From assembly GCF_019966515.1 (NCBI RefSeq), contig NZ_JAIMIB010000012.1:1-64000 (forward strand): a stretch of DNA of 64,000 nt, written 5' to 3'. This stretch comes from Roseovarius aestuarii. GTDB lineage: Bacteria; Pseudomonadota; Alphaproteobacteria; Rhodobacterales; Rhodobacteraceae. Shown one piece after another: positions 6,940 to 16,659 of this stretch (position 1 is the stretch's first letter; every line of letters starts with the position of its first letter). A model generated the notes under the pieces. It saw nothing but the letters and a program-made list of their open reading frames with translations, did not search any database and was not told where the DNA came from. Both the position numbers and the translations under genes were made by a program.

Positions 6940-9347
6940 CAGCCCCGCATCCGCGCGCCATCGGCGTCGAACAGCGGCTCGGTGATCAGGCGCGCAGGGC
7001 GCATCTCGCCCAGTATCTCGATCTCGACCGCCCGCCCGTTCCGTACCTTTTCTGTAGGGATCAGGCCCAATGCAATCGACTTGCCCGCATAATGCGAATA
7101 CCCGCCAGAGGTGCAGAAGCCTTCGACCTTGCCATCGATCCAGATCGGTTCGTACGCCGCCACATCGGCATCCAGCGCGTCAACCTCAAAGGCGCAGAGC
7201 TTGCGTGCGGCGCCATTGTCGCGTTCAATCTTGGCCGCTTCACGCCCGATGAACTCGAAAGGTTTCGCAAAGCTGGTGAACCGGTCCATCCCGGTTTCGG
7301 CGGGCGTATAATCCGGCGAGAATTCGTTCAGCCACGAGCCGAAGAACTTGTCTAGGCGCAATGACATCATCGCCCGCATGCCGAAGGGGCGCATGCCAAG
7401 CGGTCGTCCCGCCTCCCACAACACCTCCCAAAGAGCCCGCTGCGCCATCGGATCGCAATAGATCTCGTAGCCCAGATCGCCGGTATAGCTGACCCGCTGG
7501 ATCAGGCAATCGACCATGCCCAATGTGGCATGGCGCAGGTCCATGAAGCGCATGTCGCCCAGATCAGCGCGGGTGCAGGCTAGCAAAACCTCGCGTGCTT
7601 TTGGCCCGGCGATCTGGAAACCGTTCAGCCGGTCGCTGATATTGTCGACGATCACGCCCTTGACCTCGTTGGTCTCGAACCAGCGCATATGATTGCCCTG
7701 CGCCCCGTAAGAGGCCGTCAGTTGGAACGCCTCGTTTGAGAGGCACGAGACGGTGAAATCCCCGATCAGTCGGCCCTTGTGCGAGAGCATTGGCGTGAGG
7801 CTGATCCGTCCCGGCTTGGGCAGACGTCCGGCCATGATCCGGTCAAGCCAGATGCGGGCATTCTTGCCGGTGACTAGGTATTTGCCGAAATTATGCACCT
7901 CGTTGATACCTACCGCCTCGCGCACCGCCCGGACCTCGCGCGCCGTGGCCTCAAAGGCATTGGAGCGGCGGAAGGAAGGCGTCTCATAGCGCGGCTCCTC
8001 CCCTTCGGCGAAGTAATTGACCACCTCAAGCCCATATTGCTGCCCCCAGACCGCGCCCATGCTGTCAAAGACATCATACATCGGCGTCTGCCGGAACGGG
8101 CGCGCGGCGGGCAGTTCCTCGTTCGGATAGGCCACTGAGAAGCGTTTCTGGTAATTCTCGATCACCTTGGGGCGGGTGTAACCGGGTGTGATCCAGTCGC
8201 CATAACGGGCCACATCCATCGCGGTCACGTCGCGTTCGCATTCCCCTTCGACCATCCATTGTGCCAGCATCAGCCCGACGCCGCCGCCCTGGCTGAACCC
8301 GGCCATCACGCCGCAGGCCGACCAGTAGTTTTTCATCCCCGGCACGGGACCCACCAGAGGGTTGCCATCGGGGGCAAAGGTAAACGGCCCGTGGATCACC
8401 GATTTGACGCCGGCGCGCTCCAGCGCCGGGAAGCGTCGATAGGCAAACTCGATACTGTCCTCGATCTTGTCCAGATCGTCGGGCAAGAGTTCATGCCCGA
8501 AATCCCAGGGCGTGCCATCGACGGCCCAGGGTTTGCAGGGCTGTTCGTAAAACCCGATACAAAGCCCGCGCCCTTCCTGCCGCAGATAACTTTCGCCCGC
8601 CGGGTCCATCACATGCGGGTGCTCTTCGTCACGTTCGACGATCTCGGGCACCTCGTCGGTGACGATATACTGATGCTCCATCGGGTGCAGCGGCAGGTAG
8701 ACCCCCGCCATCGCCCCCACCTCGCGCGCCCAGAGGCCCCCGGCATTGACCACATGCTCGGCATGGATCGTGCCCTTTTCGGTGACGACATCCCATGTCC
8801 CGTCATCGCGCGGGTTGGTTTCGATCACCTTGCAGTGGGTTTCGATCGTGGCCCCGCCCATGCGCGCGGCCTTGGCGTAGGCGTGGGTCGTGCCCGACGG
8901 GTCCAGATGGCCATCGAGCGGATCGTATAGCGCGCCTAATATTCCGTCGGTATTGGTCACCGGCGCAATCTTGCGGATCTCATCAGGGCCGACAATTTCG
9001 GTCTCCAACCCCATGTAACGATGCTTGGCGCGCTCAGCGAGCAGCATGTCGAACCGGTCCTGATTATCCGCCAGCGTTACGCCGCCGACATGGTGCAAGC
9101 CACAGGACATGCCGGTGATCTTTTCCAGCTCTTTATAGAGCTTGATCGTGTAGCCTTGCAGCGCGGCCATGTTGGTATCTCCATTGAGCGTGTGGAATCC
9201 GCCAGCTGCGTGCCAGGTACTGCCACTGGTCAACTCGGACCGTTCAATCAGCATCACATCCGACCAGCCCAGCTTGGTCAGGTGATATAGGACGCTACAC
9301 CCGACAACACCGCCGCCGATCACAGCCACTCTTGTGGTGGTTTGCAT
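6939..9347 (-). CDS. FAD-dependent DAO-GcvT fusion (dimethylglycine/sarcosine dehydrogenase family)
   Basis: 802 residues from the ATG at 9347, which has GGGAGGGG just upstream; a longer frame to 9431 is rejected. Residues 1-400 form a DAO-type FAD domain with VIGGGVVGCS (9-18). The motif STWHAAG contains His46, which aligns with the covalent FAD-linking His of dimethylglycine dehydrogenase. Residues from about 420 to the end form a GcvT/aminomethyltransferase domain that would pass the released one-carbon unit to tetrahydrofolate. The likely role is oxidative demethylation of an N-methylated glycine derivative, as in glycine betaine breakdown. It is divergent from a paralogue at 9626 and overlaps the MocA-like gene by one base. 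The exact substrate cannot be read from sequence. Confidence 0.85.
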   Translation of the reverse strand: MQTTTRVAVIGGGVVGCSVLYHLTKLGWSDVMLIERSELTSGSTWHAAGGFHTLNGDTNMAALQGYTIKLYKELEKITGMSCGLHHVGGVTLADNQDRFDMLLAERAKHRYMGLETEIVGPDEIRKIAPVTNTDGILGALYDPLDGHLDPSGTTHAYAKAARMGGATIETHCKVIETNPRDDGTWDVVTEKGTIHAEHVVNAGGLWAREVGAMAGVYLPLHPMEHQYIVTDEVPEIVERDEEHPHVMDPAGESYLRQEGRGLCIGFYEQPCKPWAVDGTPWDFGHELLPDDLDKIEDSIEFAYRRFPALERAGVKSVIHGPFTFAPDGNPLVGPVPGMKNYWSACGVMAGFSQGGGVGLMLAQWMVEGECERDVTAMDVARYGDWITPGYTRPKVIENYQKRFSVAYPNEELPAARPFRQTPMYDVFDSMGAVWGQQYGLEVVNYFAEGEEPRYETPSFRRSNAFEATAREVRAVREAVGINEVHNFGKYLVTGKNARIWLDRIMAGRLPKPGRISLTPMLSHKGRLIGDFTVSCLSNEAFQLTASYGAQGNHMRWFETNEVKGVIVDNISDRLNGFQIAGPKAREVLLACTRADLGDMRFMDLRHATLGMVDCLIQRVSYTGDLGYEIYCDPMAQRALWEVLWEAGRPLGMRPFGMRAMMSLRLDKFFGSWLNEFSPDYTPAETGMDRFTSFAKPFEFIGREAAKIERDNGAARKLCAFEVDALDADVAAYEPIWIDGKVEGFCTSGGYSHYAGKSIALGLIPTEKVRNGRAVEIEILGEMRPARLITEPLFDADGARMRG

Positions 9348-9401
9348 GAGACCCCTCCCGATTTGGTTTTTTTGTATCCTCAATCGCCGCCCGCTGACCA
9401 G

Positions 9402-9420
9402 CCTGTCAAAAACCGACAGG
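9402..9420. promoter_or_regulatory. Palindrome CCTGTC-N7-GACAGG in divergent promoter
   Basis: A perfect 6+6 inverted repeat with a seven-base centre lies 55 bases before the minus-strand flavoprotein gene. A partial copy (CCGACAG within 9499-9513) and a direct repeat TTTGTACC at 9463 and 9483, spaced 20 bases (two helical turns), lie in the same 278-base intergenic region. The arrangement suggests a dimeric regulator controlling both divergent flavoprotein genes. No regulator gene is adjacent, so its identity is unknown. Confidence 0.5.
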
Positions 9421-9625
9421 TTACGTCGCAACTCGGCTGTTGTTGGCGTCAGAGGTCCGGATTTGTACCAAAATCACCAATTTTGTACCTGATGACTGAA
9501 ATCCGACAGAACCTGACGCATTCCTTAACCGAATTTGTAAGGTAACGGCTAAGCTTGTCGCGAAAGGGCAACCGGCTGGGTCGCAGAATCGGCACTCTGG
9601 CCCAAAGGATACCAAGGGAAGAACC

Positions 9626-12055
9626 ATGAAAACTCATGCACAGGCAGTTGTCATCGGCGGCGGCGTCATTGGATGCTCGATCCTCTACCACCTCACCAAA
9701 CTCGGCTGGACCGATGTTGTCCTGCTGGAACGCGATGAGCTGACGTCAGGCTCCACCTGGCACGCGGCGGCCAATATCCACGGGCTGCATGACAGCGCCA
9801 ATATCTCACGTCTGCAGCACTATACGATGAACCTCTATAACTCGCTTGAAGAGGAAACCGGCCAGTCCTGCGGCGTCTTCCAGCCCGGCTCGCTTTATCT
9901 GGCGCAGACCGAGGCACGCGAACATCAGCTGAAATTGCAAGCGGCCAAGGCCAAGCTTTATAACATGAATTTCAGCGAAATCACCCGCGAACAGGCCGAG
10001 GAACTGCACCCGCTGGTCAATTTCGACGGTATCCGCTGCATCATGTGGGAACCCGATGGCGGCAATGTCGACCCCTCGGGCGTGACCAACGCCTATGCGG
10101 TCGGTGCGCGGCAGCGCGGGGCGGAAATCCACCGCTTCACACCGGTCACCGGTACGATCCAGAAACCTGACGGCACCTGGACGGTCGAAACCCCCAAGGG
10201 CAATATCGAAACCCAGTGGGTGATCAACGCGGCGGGCCTCTGGGGCCGTGAAGTGGCTGCACTGGCGGGGATCGAACTGCCGCTGCAACCGACCGAACAC
10301 CAGTATTTCGTGACCGAGACCATTGACGAGATCGATCAGATGGATCGGCGCCTGCCCTCGGTCGCCGATCGAGATGGCGAATATTATCTGCGGCAGGAAG
10401 GCAAGGGGTTGCTGATCGGGGCCTATGAACAGGACATGAAATTCTGGGCGGAAAACGGCACTCCGCTCGATTTTGCCCATGACCTATTTGCCGATGATCT
10501 GGACCGGATCATGGACAACGTCATGCGCGCTATGGACCGCGTGCCGGTTGCCGCCGAGGCGGGCGTCAAGCGGGTGATCAACGGCCCGATGATTTGGTCG
10601 CCCGACAGTAACGTGATCCTGGGTCCGGTGCCGGAACTGAAGAACTACTTCGTTTGTGGCGGCATCATCCCTGGCTTCTCGCAATCGGCGGGCATGGGTC
10701 TGATGGTGGCGCAATGGCTGACCACCGGAGAGATGGAATATGACATGTTCCCCTGGGACATCGCCCGCTTCGGCCTTTGGGCGAACAACAAGGAATTCGT
10801 CAAAGCCAAGGTTGCCGACCAGTATGGACACCGCTTCGCCATCCATTACCCGAACGAGGAACGCGCCGCGGGCCGCCCGCTGAAAACCCGTCCGGTCTAT
10901 GAGATGCAAAAGGAAATGGGCGGTGTCTTTGGCCTCAACTACGGCTGGGAGCACCCGCAATGGTTCGCCGGGGAGGCCGGTGCGAAAGACACCAACGGTT
11001 TCACCCGCCAGAACTGGTGGGGCCCCGTGGGCGATGAATGCAAGATGCTGCGCGACCGGGCGGGCATTATCGACATCTCGAACTTTGCCAAGTACCGCTG
11101 CAAGGGGCCGGGGGCGTCCGACTGGCTAAACTCGGTTTTTGCCAACCGCATGCCCAAGGGCATCGGCCGGTCCTGCCTGACGCCACTGATTGGTGTGCGT
11201 GGCGGCATTGCCGGTGACGCCACGGTGACCCGCGTGGCCGAAGATGAATTTTGGATCGTCTCATCGGGGATGGCCGAGCGTTATCACAAACGCTTTTTCG
11301 ACAGCGTCCTGCTGCCCGAGGGCACCACATTCGAGAGCTTTACCGAGGCTATGTGTGGCTTCAACGTCGCCGGGCCGAAATCGCGCGAATTGCTGCAACG
11401 CCTCACCAATGCCTCGCTGGCAACCGAAGATTTCCCCTTCATGCGCTCGCAACAGATCGAGTTGGCAGGGGTGAAATGTCTTGCCCTGCGAGTCTCCTTC
11501 ACCGGCGACCTGGGGTGGGAACTGCATTGCAACACCGAGGATCAGAAACGGCTTTACGAGGCGCTGATTGAGGCAGGTAAGGAATTCGGCGCTGGCCCCG
11601 TGGGCGCCCGGGCTCTGATGTCTATGCGGGTCGAAAAGGGCTATGGCTCGTGGTCGCGCGAATATTCGCCCGAATACTTCCCCCACGAGGTTGGCTTTGA
11701 TGCGCTCTGCAAGATGGACAAGGACTTCCTCAACAAGGCCGCCGCGCAGGAGGCGCTGTCGAAGCCAACCCGCGAAAATCTGGTGCTGATCCATATCGAC
11801 GAAGAGGCCACAAAGGCCTCGAACGCCGATGCAACCGGTGGCGAGCCGATCTTCAAGAATGGCAAAGGTATCGGGCGTGTCACATCCGGCACCTATGGTT
11901 ATACGGTGGGTATGAGCCTCGCGCTTGGCTATGTCCGGACAGGTGAGGCTGAACCCGGAGACGAGGTTGACGTGATGGTGCTGGGCCAGCCCCACAAGGC
12001 CCGCATCCTGCACGAACCGCCGTTTGACCCCAAAGGCGAGAAACTTCGCGCCTGA
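9626..12055 (+). CDS. FAD-dependent DAO-GcvT fusion, paralogue of 6939-9347
   Basis: The 809-residue protein has the same architecture as its divergent neighbour: FAD domain with VIGGGVIGCS (9-18), STWHAA with His46 as the predicted covalent FAD ligand, then a folate-binding GcvT domain from about residue 430. The first 50 residues of the two proteins are very alike, but the segment after His46 differs (HAAANIHGLHDS versus HAAGGFHTLNGD), as expected if substrates differ. AGGGAAG lies just before the ATG. The family oxidises sarcosine, dimethylglycine or similar methylated amines with folate as methyl acceptor. Two such genes head to head suggests consecutive demethylation steps, which is inference. 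Confidence 0.85.
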   Translation: MKTHAQAVVIGGGVIGCSILYHLTKLGWTDVVLLERDELTSGSTWHAAANIHGLHDSANISRLQHYTMNLYNSLEEETGQSCGVFQPGSLYLAQTEAREHQLKLQAAKAKLYNMNFSEITREQAEELHPLVNFDGIRCIMWEPDGGNVDPSGVTNAYAVGARQRGAEIHRFTPVTGTIQKPDGTWTVETPKGNIETQWVINAAGLWGREVAALAGIELPLQPTEHQYFVTETIDEIDQMDRRLPSVADRDGEYYLRQEGKGLLIGAYEQDMKFWAENGTPLDFAHDLFADDLDRIMDNVMRAMDRVPVAAEAGVKRVINGPMIWSPDSNVILGPVPELKNYFVCGGIIPGFSQSAGMGLMVAQWLTTGEMEYDMFPWDIARFGLWANNKEFVKAKVADQYGHRFAIHYPNEERAAGRPLKTRPVYEMQKEMGGVFGLNYGWEHPQWFAGEAGAKDTNGFTRQNWWGPVGDECKMLRDRAGIIDISNFAKYRCKGPGASDWLNSVFANRMPKGIGRSCLTPLIGVRGGIAGDATVTRVAEDEFWIVSSGMAERYHKRFFDSVLLPEGTTFESFTEAMCGFNVAGPKSRELLQRLTNASLATEDFPFMRSQQIELAGVKCLALRVSFTGDLGWELHCNTEDQKRLYEALIEAGKEFGAGPVGARALMSMRVEKGYGSWSREYSPEYFPHEVGFDALCKMDKDFLNKAAAQEALSKPTRENLVLIHIDEEATKASNADATGGEPIFKNGKGIGRVTSGTYGYTVGMSLALGYVRTGEAEPGDEVDVMVLGQPHKARILHEPPFDPKGEKLRA

Positions 12056-12076
12056 TCGCAGCTTCCCCGTTAACAA

Positions 12077-12109
12077 GGCCCGGTCGTGCAGAGGCTTGCG
12101 CACCGGGCC
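12077..12109 (+). terminator. Hairpin after the second flavoprotein gene
   Basis: GGCCCGGT (12077-12084) pairs with ACCGGGCC (12102-12109), 22 bases after the stop. Only a short mixed run with three Ts follows (around 12115-12122), so it may be a weak or Rho-assisted terminator. It lies 45 bases before the start of the MscS-like gene. Confidence 0.5.
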
Positions 12110-12153
12110 GTCTGCTGGCTTTATCACCTGGGATAGTTGGGCAGGGGATAACG

Positions 12154-13869
12154 GTGCAGATAACGGTTTTTGGAAAGATCACCCGCGCTTTTGGCGCATT
12201 TCTGATCAGTGTTACGATCGCGATCTTGTTGGCGGCCTCGCCAGGTACTGCGCAGGAGGGTGCCGAAGACGCCAGCGCCGAAGATATTGCCGCGCAGGAA
12301 CTGGTCGAACGGGCCAAGACCACCATTGTCACGCTTGAGCCGCTACTGGAAAGCCTCGCAACGCTTGAATCGCAGGCTCAGGACCTTTCGGCGCAGACAG
12401 AAGCGGCGTCAGAGGCCGAACAGGCCGCATTGCAAGAGGAACTGGAGGCACTCGGGGCCGAGATTGACCTTGTGCGCGATCAGATATCCATCGTCGTCAC
12501 CGGTGTCTCTGAACAGGAATATCTAAACCTCGAATCCACCGAGTTTGACCTGCGTCGCGAGTTGGAGGCGCTTGTTGAACCTTTTGTCTCTGGGCTGAAA
12601 GGGGCTACCGAAAACGCGCGCCAGATCGAGCGTACACGCCGCGCGCTCGCCGCCACCGGGCGGCGTCTGGCCGATGCCGAACTGGCTGTGGAAAATACCG
12701 AAGCCGCGATCCCGCAGGCCAGCAATGACACCGTTCTGACCCTGCTGACCCAGCAGCTTGAACTCTGGAAAGAACGGGTCGAGATCAACCGGTCGCAATA
12801 TGACGCCCTGACCCAGCAACTGACGGATCTTTCCTCGGAACGTGCATCGGCCCGGCGCAATGTCGATTCCGCGCTGAGCGGTTTTTTTCGCGACCGGGGG
12901 CTTAGCATCCTGTTGGGGCTCTCAGCCTTTACTGGTTTTCTGGTTGCCTGCCGTCTCATCCGCTGGCTCGCATTGCGGATCTATGGTTTCACCGGACGCC
13001 CCACAAGTTTCGCGGCGCGCCTGTCCAATCTGATTTTCACCGGCTTTACGGTTCTGGGCAGCTTTGTTGCGATGATTATTGTGTTCAACCTGCGCAATGA
13101 CTGGTTGCTGCTGGGGCTTGCCGGTCTTCTGACTTTCGCGCTTCTTTGGCTGGCGATACGCATGCTGCCCAATCTTCTTGAACAGATCACCGTATTGCTC
13201 AATCTGGGTGCGGTGCAGGAGGATGAGCGCGTGCTGTTCAATGGCGTGCCGTTTCGTGTGTCGAAGCTGAGCTTTTACACCGATCTGGTGAACCCGGCGC
13301 TGGACGGAGGCGAATTCACCTTGCCCGTGCGGGAGCTTGTCGGGCTGCATTCGCGTCCGGCGGCGGAAAACGAAAGCTGGTTTCCATCCGAAAAGGGCGA
13401 CTGGGTGCGGTTGACCGATGGCCATGCGGGGCAGGTTGTTGCGCAGACACCGGAAATGGTGGTGCTGAAGCTTTTGGGTGGTGCGCAGGTGACGTATCAA
13501 ACCTCGGACTATCTGGACCAGACACCAGAGAACCTGTCGCATGGCTTCCGGGTCGAGGTGGAATTTGGCATCAGCTATCGCCATCAGGCCAAGGCGGCCA
13601 CGGAAATTCCGCGCCTCATGCGCGACGGGGTCGAAGCGCGGATAAAGGCATTCCTGCGCGACGAAAGCCTGCGCGCAGTCGAGGTCGAGTTGCTGCGCGC
13701 AGGAACTTCGTCAATCGACTACGAGGTCGAGGTTGACGTCGGCGGTGCGGCGGCGCCCCGGTTCGAGGAAATCGAGCGCGAACTGGCCCGTATCCTTGTG
13801 GAGCTGGCAACTGAAAACGACTGGGAAATCCCGTTCCAGCAAGTGGTGGTGCACCGGGCGGTGGATTAG
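12154..13869 (+). CDS. MscS-like mechanosensitive channel family protein with periplasmic coiled coil
   Basis: 571 residues from a GTG start with AGGGGAT upstream. A signal-like segment (about 8-34, ending at SPGTAQ) is followed by a long Glu/Ala/Leu-rich coiled coil (about 40-245). Three to four membrane segments follow (about 248-345). A soluble beta and alpha/beta part then carries NGVPFRV, GDWVRLTDGHAGQV and FGISYRHQ, which resembles the MscS cytoplasmic domain. The family gates on membrane tension during osmotic shock. The coiled-coil front is typical of the larger MscS relatives. It may form its own transcription unit, since a hairpin separates it from the upstream flavoprotein gene. 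The nature of the permeating solute cannot be told. Confidence 0.72.
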   Translation: MQITVFGKITRAFGAFLISVTIAILLAASPGTAQEGAEDASAEDIAAQELVERAKTTIVTLEPLLESLATLESQAQDLSAQTEAASEAEQAALQEELEALGAEIDLVRDQISIVVTGVSEQEYLNLESTEFDLRRELEALVEPFVSGLKGATENARQIERTRRALAATGRRLADAELAVENTEAAIPQASNDTVLTLLTQQLELWKERVEINRSQYDALTQQLTDLSSERASARRNVDSALSGFFRDRGLSILLGLSAFTGFLVACRLIRWLALRIYGFTGRPTSFAARLSNLIFTGFTVLGSFVAMIIVFNLRNDWLLLGLAGLLTFALLWLAIRMLPNLLEQITVLLNLGAVQEDERVLFNGVPFRVSKLSFYTDLVNPALDGGEFTLPVRELVGLHSRPAAENESWFPSEKGDWVRLTDGHAGQVVAQTPEMVVLKLLGGAQVTYQTSDYLDQTPENLSHGFRVEVEFGISYRHQAKAATEIPRLMRDGVEARIKAFLRDESLRAVEVELLRAGTSSIDYEVEVDVGGAAAPRFEEIERELARILVELATENDWEIPFQQVVVHRAVD

Positions 13870-14107
13870 GGCGAGACCCGCTGAAGGGCGCCAGTTGCCA
13901 ACCCAAACAGCATGGCGCTGAAAGGGCGTGTTTCCTTTATAGCTGAAAGATTTGGCGGGAACCTCCCAAAAGCCTTTCGGCAGGGATCGTATTTTTGGGT
14001 GAATACGGTGAGCGGTCTTAGCCTACGCGGAAGTAAGTTTCTCTTTATGCTGGTGGGTAAAAATTATACCTTGTGACAGCATAGCTTAATGTCTGGGTGA
14101 GAGAGAT

Positions 14108-14983
14108 ATGACCATTCGACGCCTCCGCACTCTGGTAGCGATCGCCGATACCAAAACCTTTAGCGAGGCGGCGAAGCTCGTGCACGTCACCCATGCCGCT
14201 GTCAGTCAGCAGATGCAGGCGTTGGAGGCCGACCTTGGAATCGCCTTGTTCAATCGCAGCACCAGAACGCCTGAACTGACCCCGGTAGCGCACCAGATCG
14301 TCGCAAAGGCCCGTGATCTGATCGCGGATTACGACAATCTGGTGCCTTCGGTGCTGGGTGATGGCGGTCTGGGCGGTGTCATCACGCTGGGTGTCTTGCG
14401 CACTACCCTGACCGGTCTTACGCCCCGGGCGATGGCCGCCCTGAAATCCAAGTATCCCAAGCTTGGCCTGCACATTCGACCCGGGCTGACCGGAACGCTT
14501 CTCGCCGAGATCGAGCGCGGCAATCTGGATGCGGCCATTATCACTAAGCCAAACCTGATGCCTGTGGGTGTGGAGTTTCGTGAACTTACGAACGAGCCGA
14601 TGCAATTGATTGCAGCGATTGAGGAGGCCGAAGACGATCCAATCAAGCTTTTGAAAACGAGACCCTTTATCCGCTTCAACCGGCGCACGGTTGTGGGCGC
14701 ATTGATTGACAGCTGGATTTTGTCAAACCGCATCCGGGTGACAGAGACGATGGAATTGGACAGCCCCGAGGCCATTGCCAGCATGGTGCACGCCAATCTT
14801 GGCGTCTCTATCGTGCCGGACCTCGCCGTTAAACCACTTGATGCCATCCCTGTGAAGGCGTTGAGCCTGGGGCCGGATGCACCGCACAGGACACTTGGCC
14901 TGATTTATCAGGAGAACCAGATCAAGACCCGGGCCCTTGATGAACTGTTTGAGGCATTGAACGACGTCATTCAGACGGCTTAG
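14108..14983 (+). CDS. LysR-family transcriptional regulator
   Basis: The 291-residue protein has the N-terminal LysR helix-turn-helix (residues 1-60: TFSEAAKLVHVTHAAVSQQMQALEADL in two stretches, with NRSTRTPELT after it) and a periplasmic-binding-protein-like effector domain (about 90-285). GAGAGAG precedes the ATG. It is convergent with the fumarate reductase/fumarase operon and ends 54 bases from it. LysR proteins often control an adjacent operon, but they usually sit divergent from their target; here the arrangement is tail to tail, so the target is open. Confidence 0.88.
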   Translation: MTIRRLRTLVAIADTKTFSEAAKLVHVTHAAVSQQMQALEADLGIALFNRSTRTPELTPVAHQIVAKARDLIADYDNLVPSVLGDGGLGGVITLGVLRTTLTGLTPRAMAALKSKYPKLGLHIRPGLTGTLLAEIERGNLDAAIITKPNLMPVGVEFRELTNEPMQLIAAIEEAEDDPIKLLKTRPFIRFNRRTVVGALIDSWILSNRIRVTETMELDSPEAIASMVHANLGVSIVPDLAVKPLDAIPVKALSLGPDAPHRTLGLIYQENQIKTRALDELFEALNDVIQTA

Positions 14984-15037
14984 GCAACGCAACAGATTGC
15001 AAGCGGGATTCTAGCTTATTGATCTTGCGCGGTAGTT

Positions 15038-15706
15038 CTAGATCACCTCATCGGTACGGTCATCGCTTTCGCCATAGCGCTTCATCACGGCGGGTTTTGT
15101 GCCTTCGTAGACACGCGCAACATTTTCCGCGATCTTGGCGTTTTCGCGTTCAAAGAGGCAATCACCGTTCAGATCCGAGGCAACAATGAACGGCCCCATC
15201 CTGTTGCACTTGATGACCCACATCGCCTGCGCCAATCCCAGTTCTTCATTCCAGTGCACGGCCTCGACGCTTTCGACGCCCCGTCCCAACAAAGCACCGG
15301 TGCCATAACCGACGGTCGAGAGGTAAACCGCGCCGTTGGGTACGAAATATTCCTTGTAGTCTTTTGACGTCATGCCGCCCTTGCCGACGATCAGCCTGGC
15401 GCCGGTCTTTGCCATCCATTCAGGCAGCCACTTGGCAAACCGGAAAGAGGCCGTGGCCGTTACCGCCCCCAGATCAAACGACCCATCCGGGTTGATCCGA
15501 GCCGCCGGAGAACAATGGAAGTTCGCGGCGGACTGGCTGGGCAGTTCCATCGGGATGTTGGCCTTGTCTTCCAGCGCGCGCATGTAGACGCCTTCACGCG
15601 CGGTATACATCAGACCGTCAAGATAGACGACGTCGCCCAGCCGCAGGTCCGCAATCGCCTCGGAGGTGGGGGTCGTCGACAGCCGTACTTCGCGCGGGCC
15701 ACTCAT
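15038..15706 (-). CDS. Class I fumarase / tartrate dehydratase, beta subunit
   Basis: 222 residues from the ATG at 15706, which overlaps the stop of the alpha gene by four bases (ATGA); an in-frame start nine codons earlier is less likely. It carries the beta-subunit signature IVGKGGM with a downstream AVYLSTVGYG segment and the conserved front DLRLGDVVYLDG. In this family the beta subunit completes the active site of an oxygen-sensitive 4Fe-4S hydro-lyase. Substrate could be fumarate/malate, tartrate or a methylated analogue; sequence alone does not decide. It is the last gene of a six-gene operon beginning at 19810. Confidence 0.85.
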   Translation of the reverse strand: MSGPREVRLSTTPTSEAIADLRLGDVVYLDGLMYTAREGVYMRALEDKANIPMELPSQSAANFHCSPAARINPDGSFDLGAVTATASFRFAKWLPEWMAKTGARLIVGKGGMTSKDYKEYFVPNGAVYLSTVGYGTGALLGRGVESVEAVHWNEELGLAQAMWVIKCNRMGPFIVASDLNGDCLFERENAKIAENVARVYEGTKPAVMKRYGESDDRTDEVI

Positions 15707-16659
15707 TCTGCTGCCTCCTGTAGCGGTGTCCAATCGACGGTCTCGCGGCGCTGATAATCAGTGAACCAGTCGGGATCAGTGCGATATTCCACCCGGCCAT
15801 CGGGAAATAACCGCGCCACGGCCCGGCGTGAGGACAGGCAGAAGGCGTGTACCGACATGGGCATGCCCCCGGTGTGGCAATAGCCCACCTCGATATTGCA
15901 ATCGATCACCATGTTCTTGCCGACAAAGCCCATTGCGCCCATGCCGATGGAGTTGCCGAGCTTCTTGAACTCATCTTCCATCTCGGCAATGCGCGGATCG
16001 GAATTGCGGCTGCCGACAACCCGCAGGGTCGAGGCGCGTTTGCCCAGTGTCATGCAGATGTCCTTGGACCCGCCAAGCCCGATCCCGATGATCGCAGGCT
16101 GACAGGCGAGGCCGCGTTTGCCAAAGGCCATCAAACTGTCGAGATAAAACCGTTTGATCCCCTGAAGGCCATCTGAGGGAAAGAGCATGCGATAGTCCGT
16201 CCCGAAAAGACCGCCCTTATGGACCGTGATGAGGTCGATCCATTCGCCCTCGGGTTCAAAACCATATTCAATCTCGGGGGCGCCAATGCCGACATTGTTG
16301 TCGTGGTCCGTGCGCCACAGAGGATGCACCCGATTGGGCCGGAGCGGCACGCCATTGGTGGCATTGGCCGTGGCCCGGCGCAGTGTGGCCTCAAGCGCCA
16401 CCATACCGCCTTCAACCGTCGCTTCATTGCCCAGCTTCACAAACCATCGCGGCACGCCGGTGTCACCGCACATGGCGCGGCGGTCCTCCTTGGCTGCCTT
16501 GTAGTTCTCAAGCATGGCCTTGAGGACAAAGGAGGACAAGTCGCCATCCTCGGTCCTGGCAGCCTCTTGCAGACCATCAAGATAATCCTGTGGGATTTCG
16601 ATGGCCGCCTTGTCCATCAGGGTTTCGGCGGTCTTTTGGATAAGATCGATCGCTATCAT
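15703..16659 (-). CDS. Class I fumarase / tartrate dehydratase, alpha subunit
   Basis: 318 residues, the usual size for the separate alpha chain of two-subunit class I hydro-lyases. Three conserved cysteines that would hold the 4Fe-4S cluster are visible: Cys64 in MCGDTGVPRWF, one in LACQPAIIGIGLGGSKD and one in GYCHTGGMPM. The start overlaps the end of the flavoprotein gene upstream by four bases, and its end overlaps the beta gene by four. It would hydrate fumarate (or dehydrate a hydroxy-dicarboxylate) next to the flavoprotein that makes or uses fumarate. A CGDTG in place of the more common CQDTG is a small departure. Confidence 0.87.
   Translation of the reverse strand: MIAIDLIQKTAETLMDKAAIEIPQDYLDGLQEAARTEDGDLSSFVLKAMLENYKAAKEDRRAMCGDTGVPRWFVKLGNEATVEGGMVALEATLRRATANATNGVPLRPNRVHPLWRTDHDNNVGIGAPEIEYGFEPEGEWIDLITVHKGGLFGTDYRMLFPSDGLQGIKRFYLDSLMAFGKRGLACQPAIIGIGLGGSKDICMTLGKRASTLRVVGSRNSDPRIAEMEDEFKKLGNSIGMGAMGFVGKNMVIDCNIEVGYCHTGGMPMSVHAFCLSSRRAVARLFPDGRVEYRTDPDWFTDYQRRETVDWTPLQEAAE

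Noticed and set aside
9348..9625. Glycine or other riboswitch before the DAO-GcvT genes
   Set aside because: I could not find the conserved core of a glycine aptamer or another known class.
14065..14076. TATACCTTGTGA shared with 25405-25416 (upstream of the LysR gene and of pntA)
   Set aside because: Exact 12-base matches are expected many times by chance in a 64-kb window, and the distances to the genes differ (about 43 and 95 bases).
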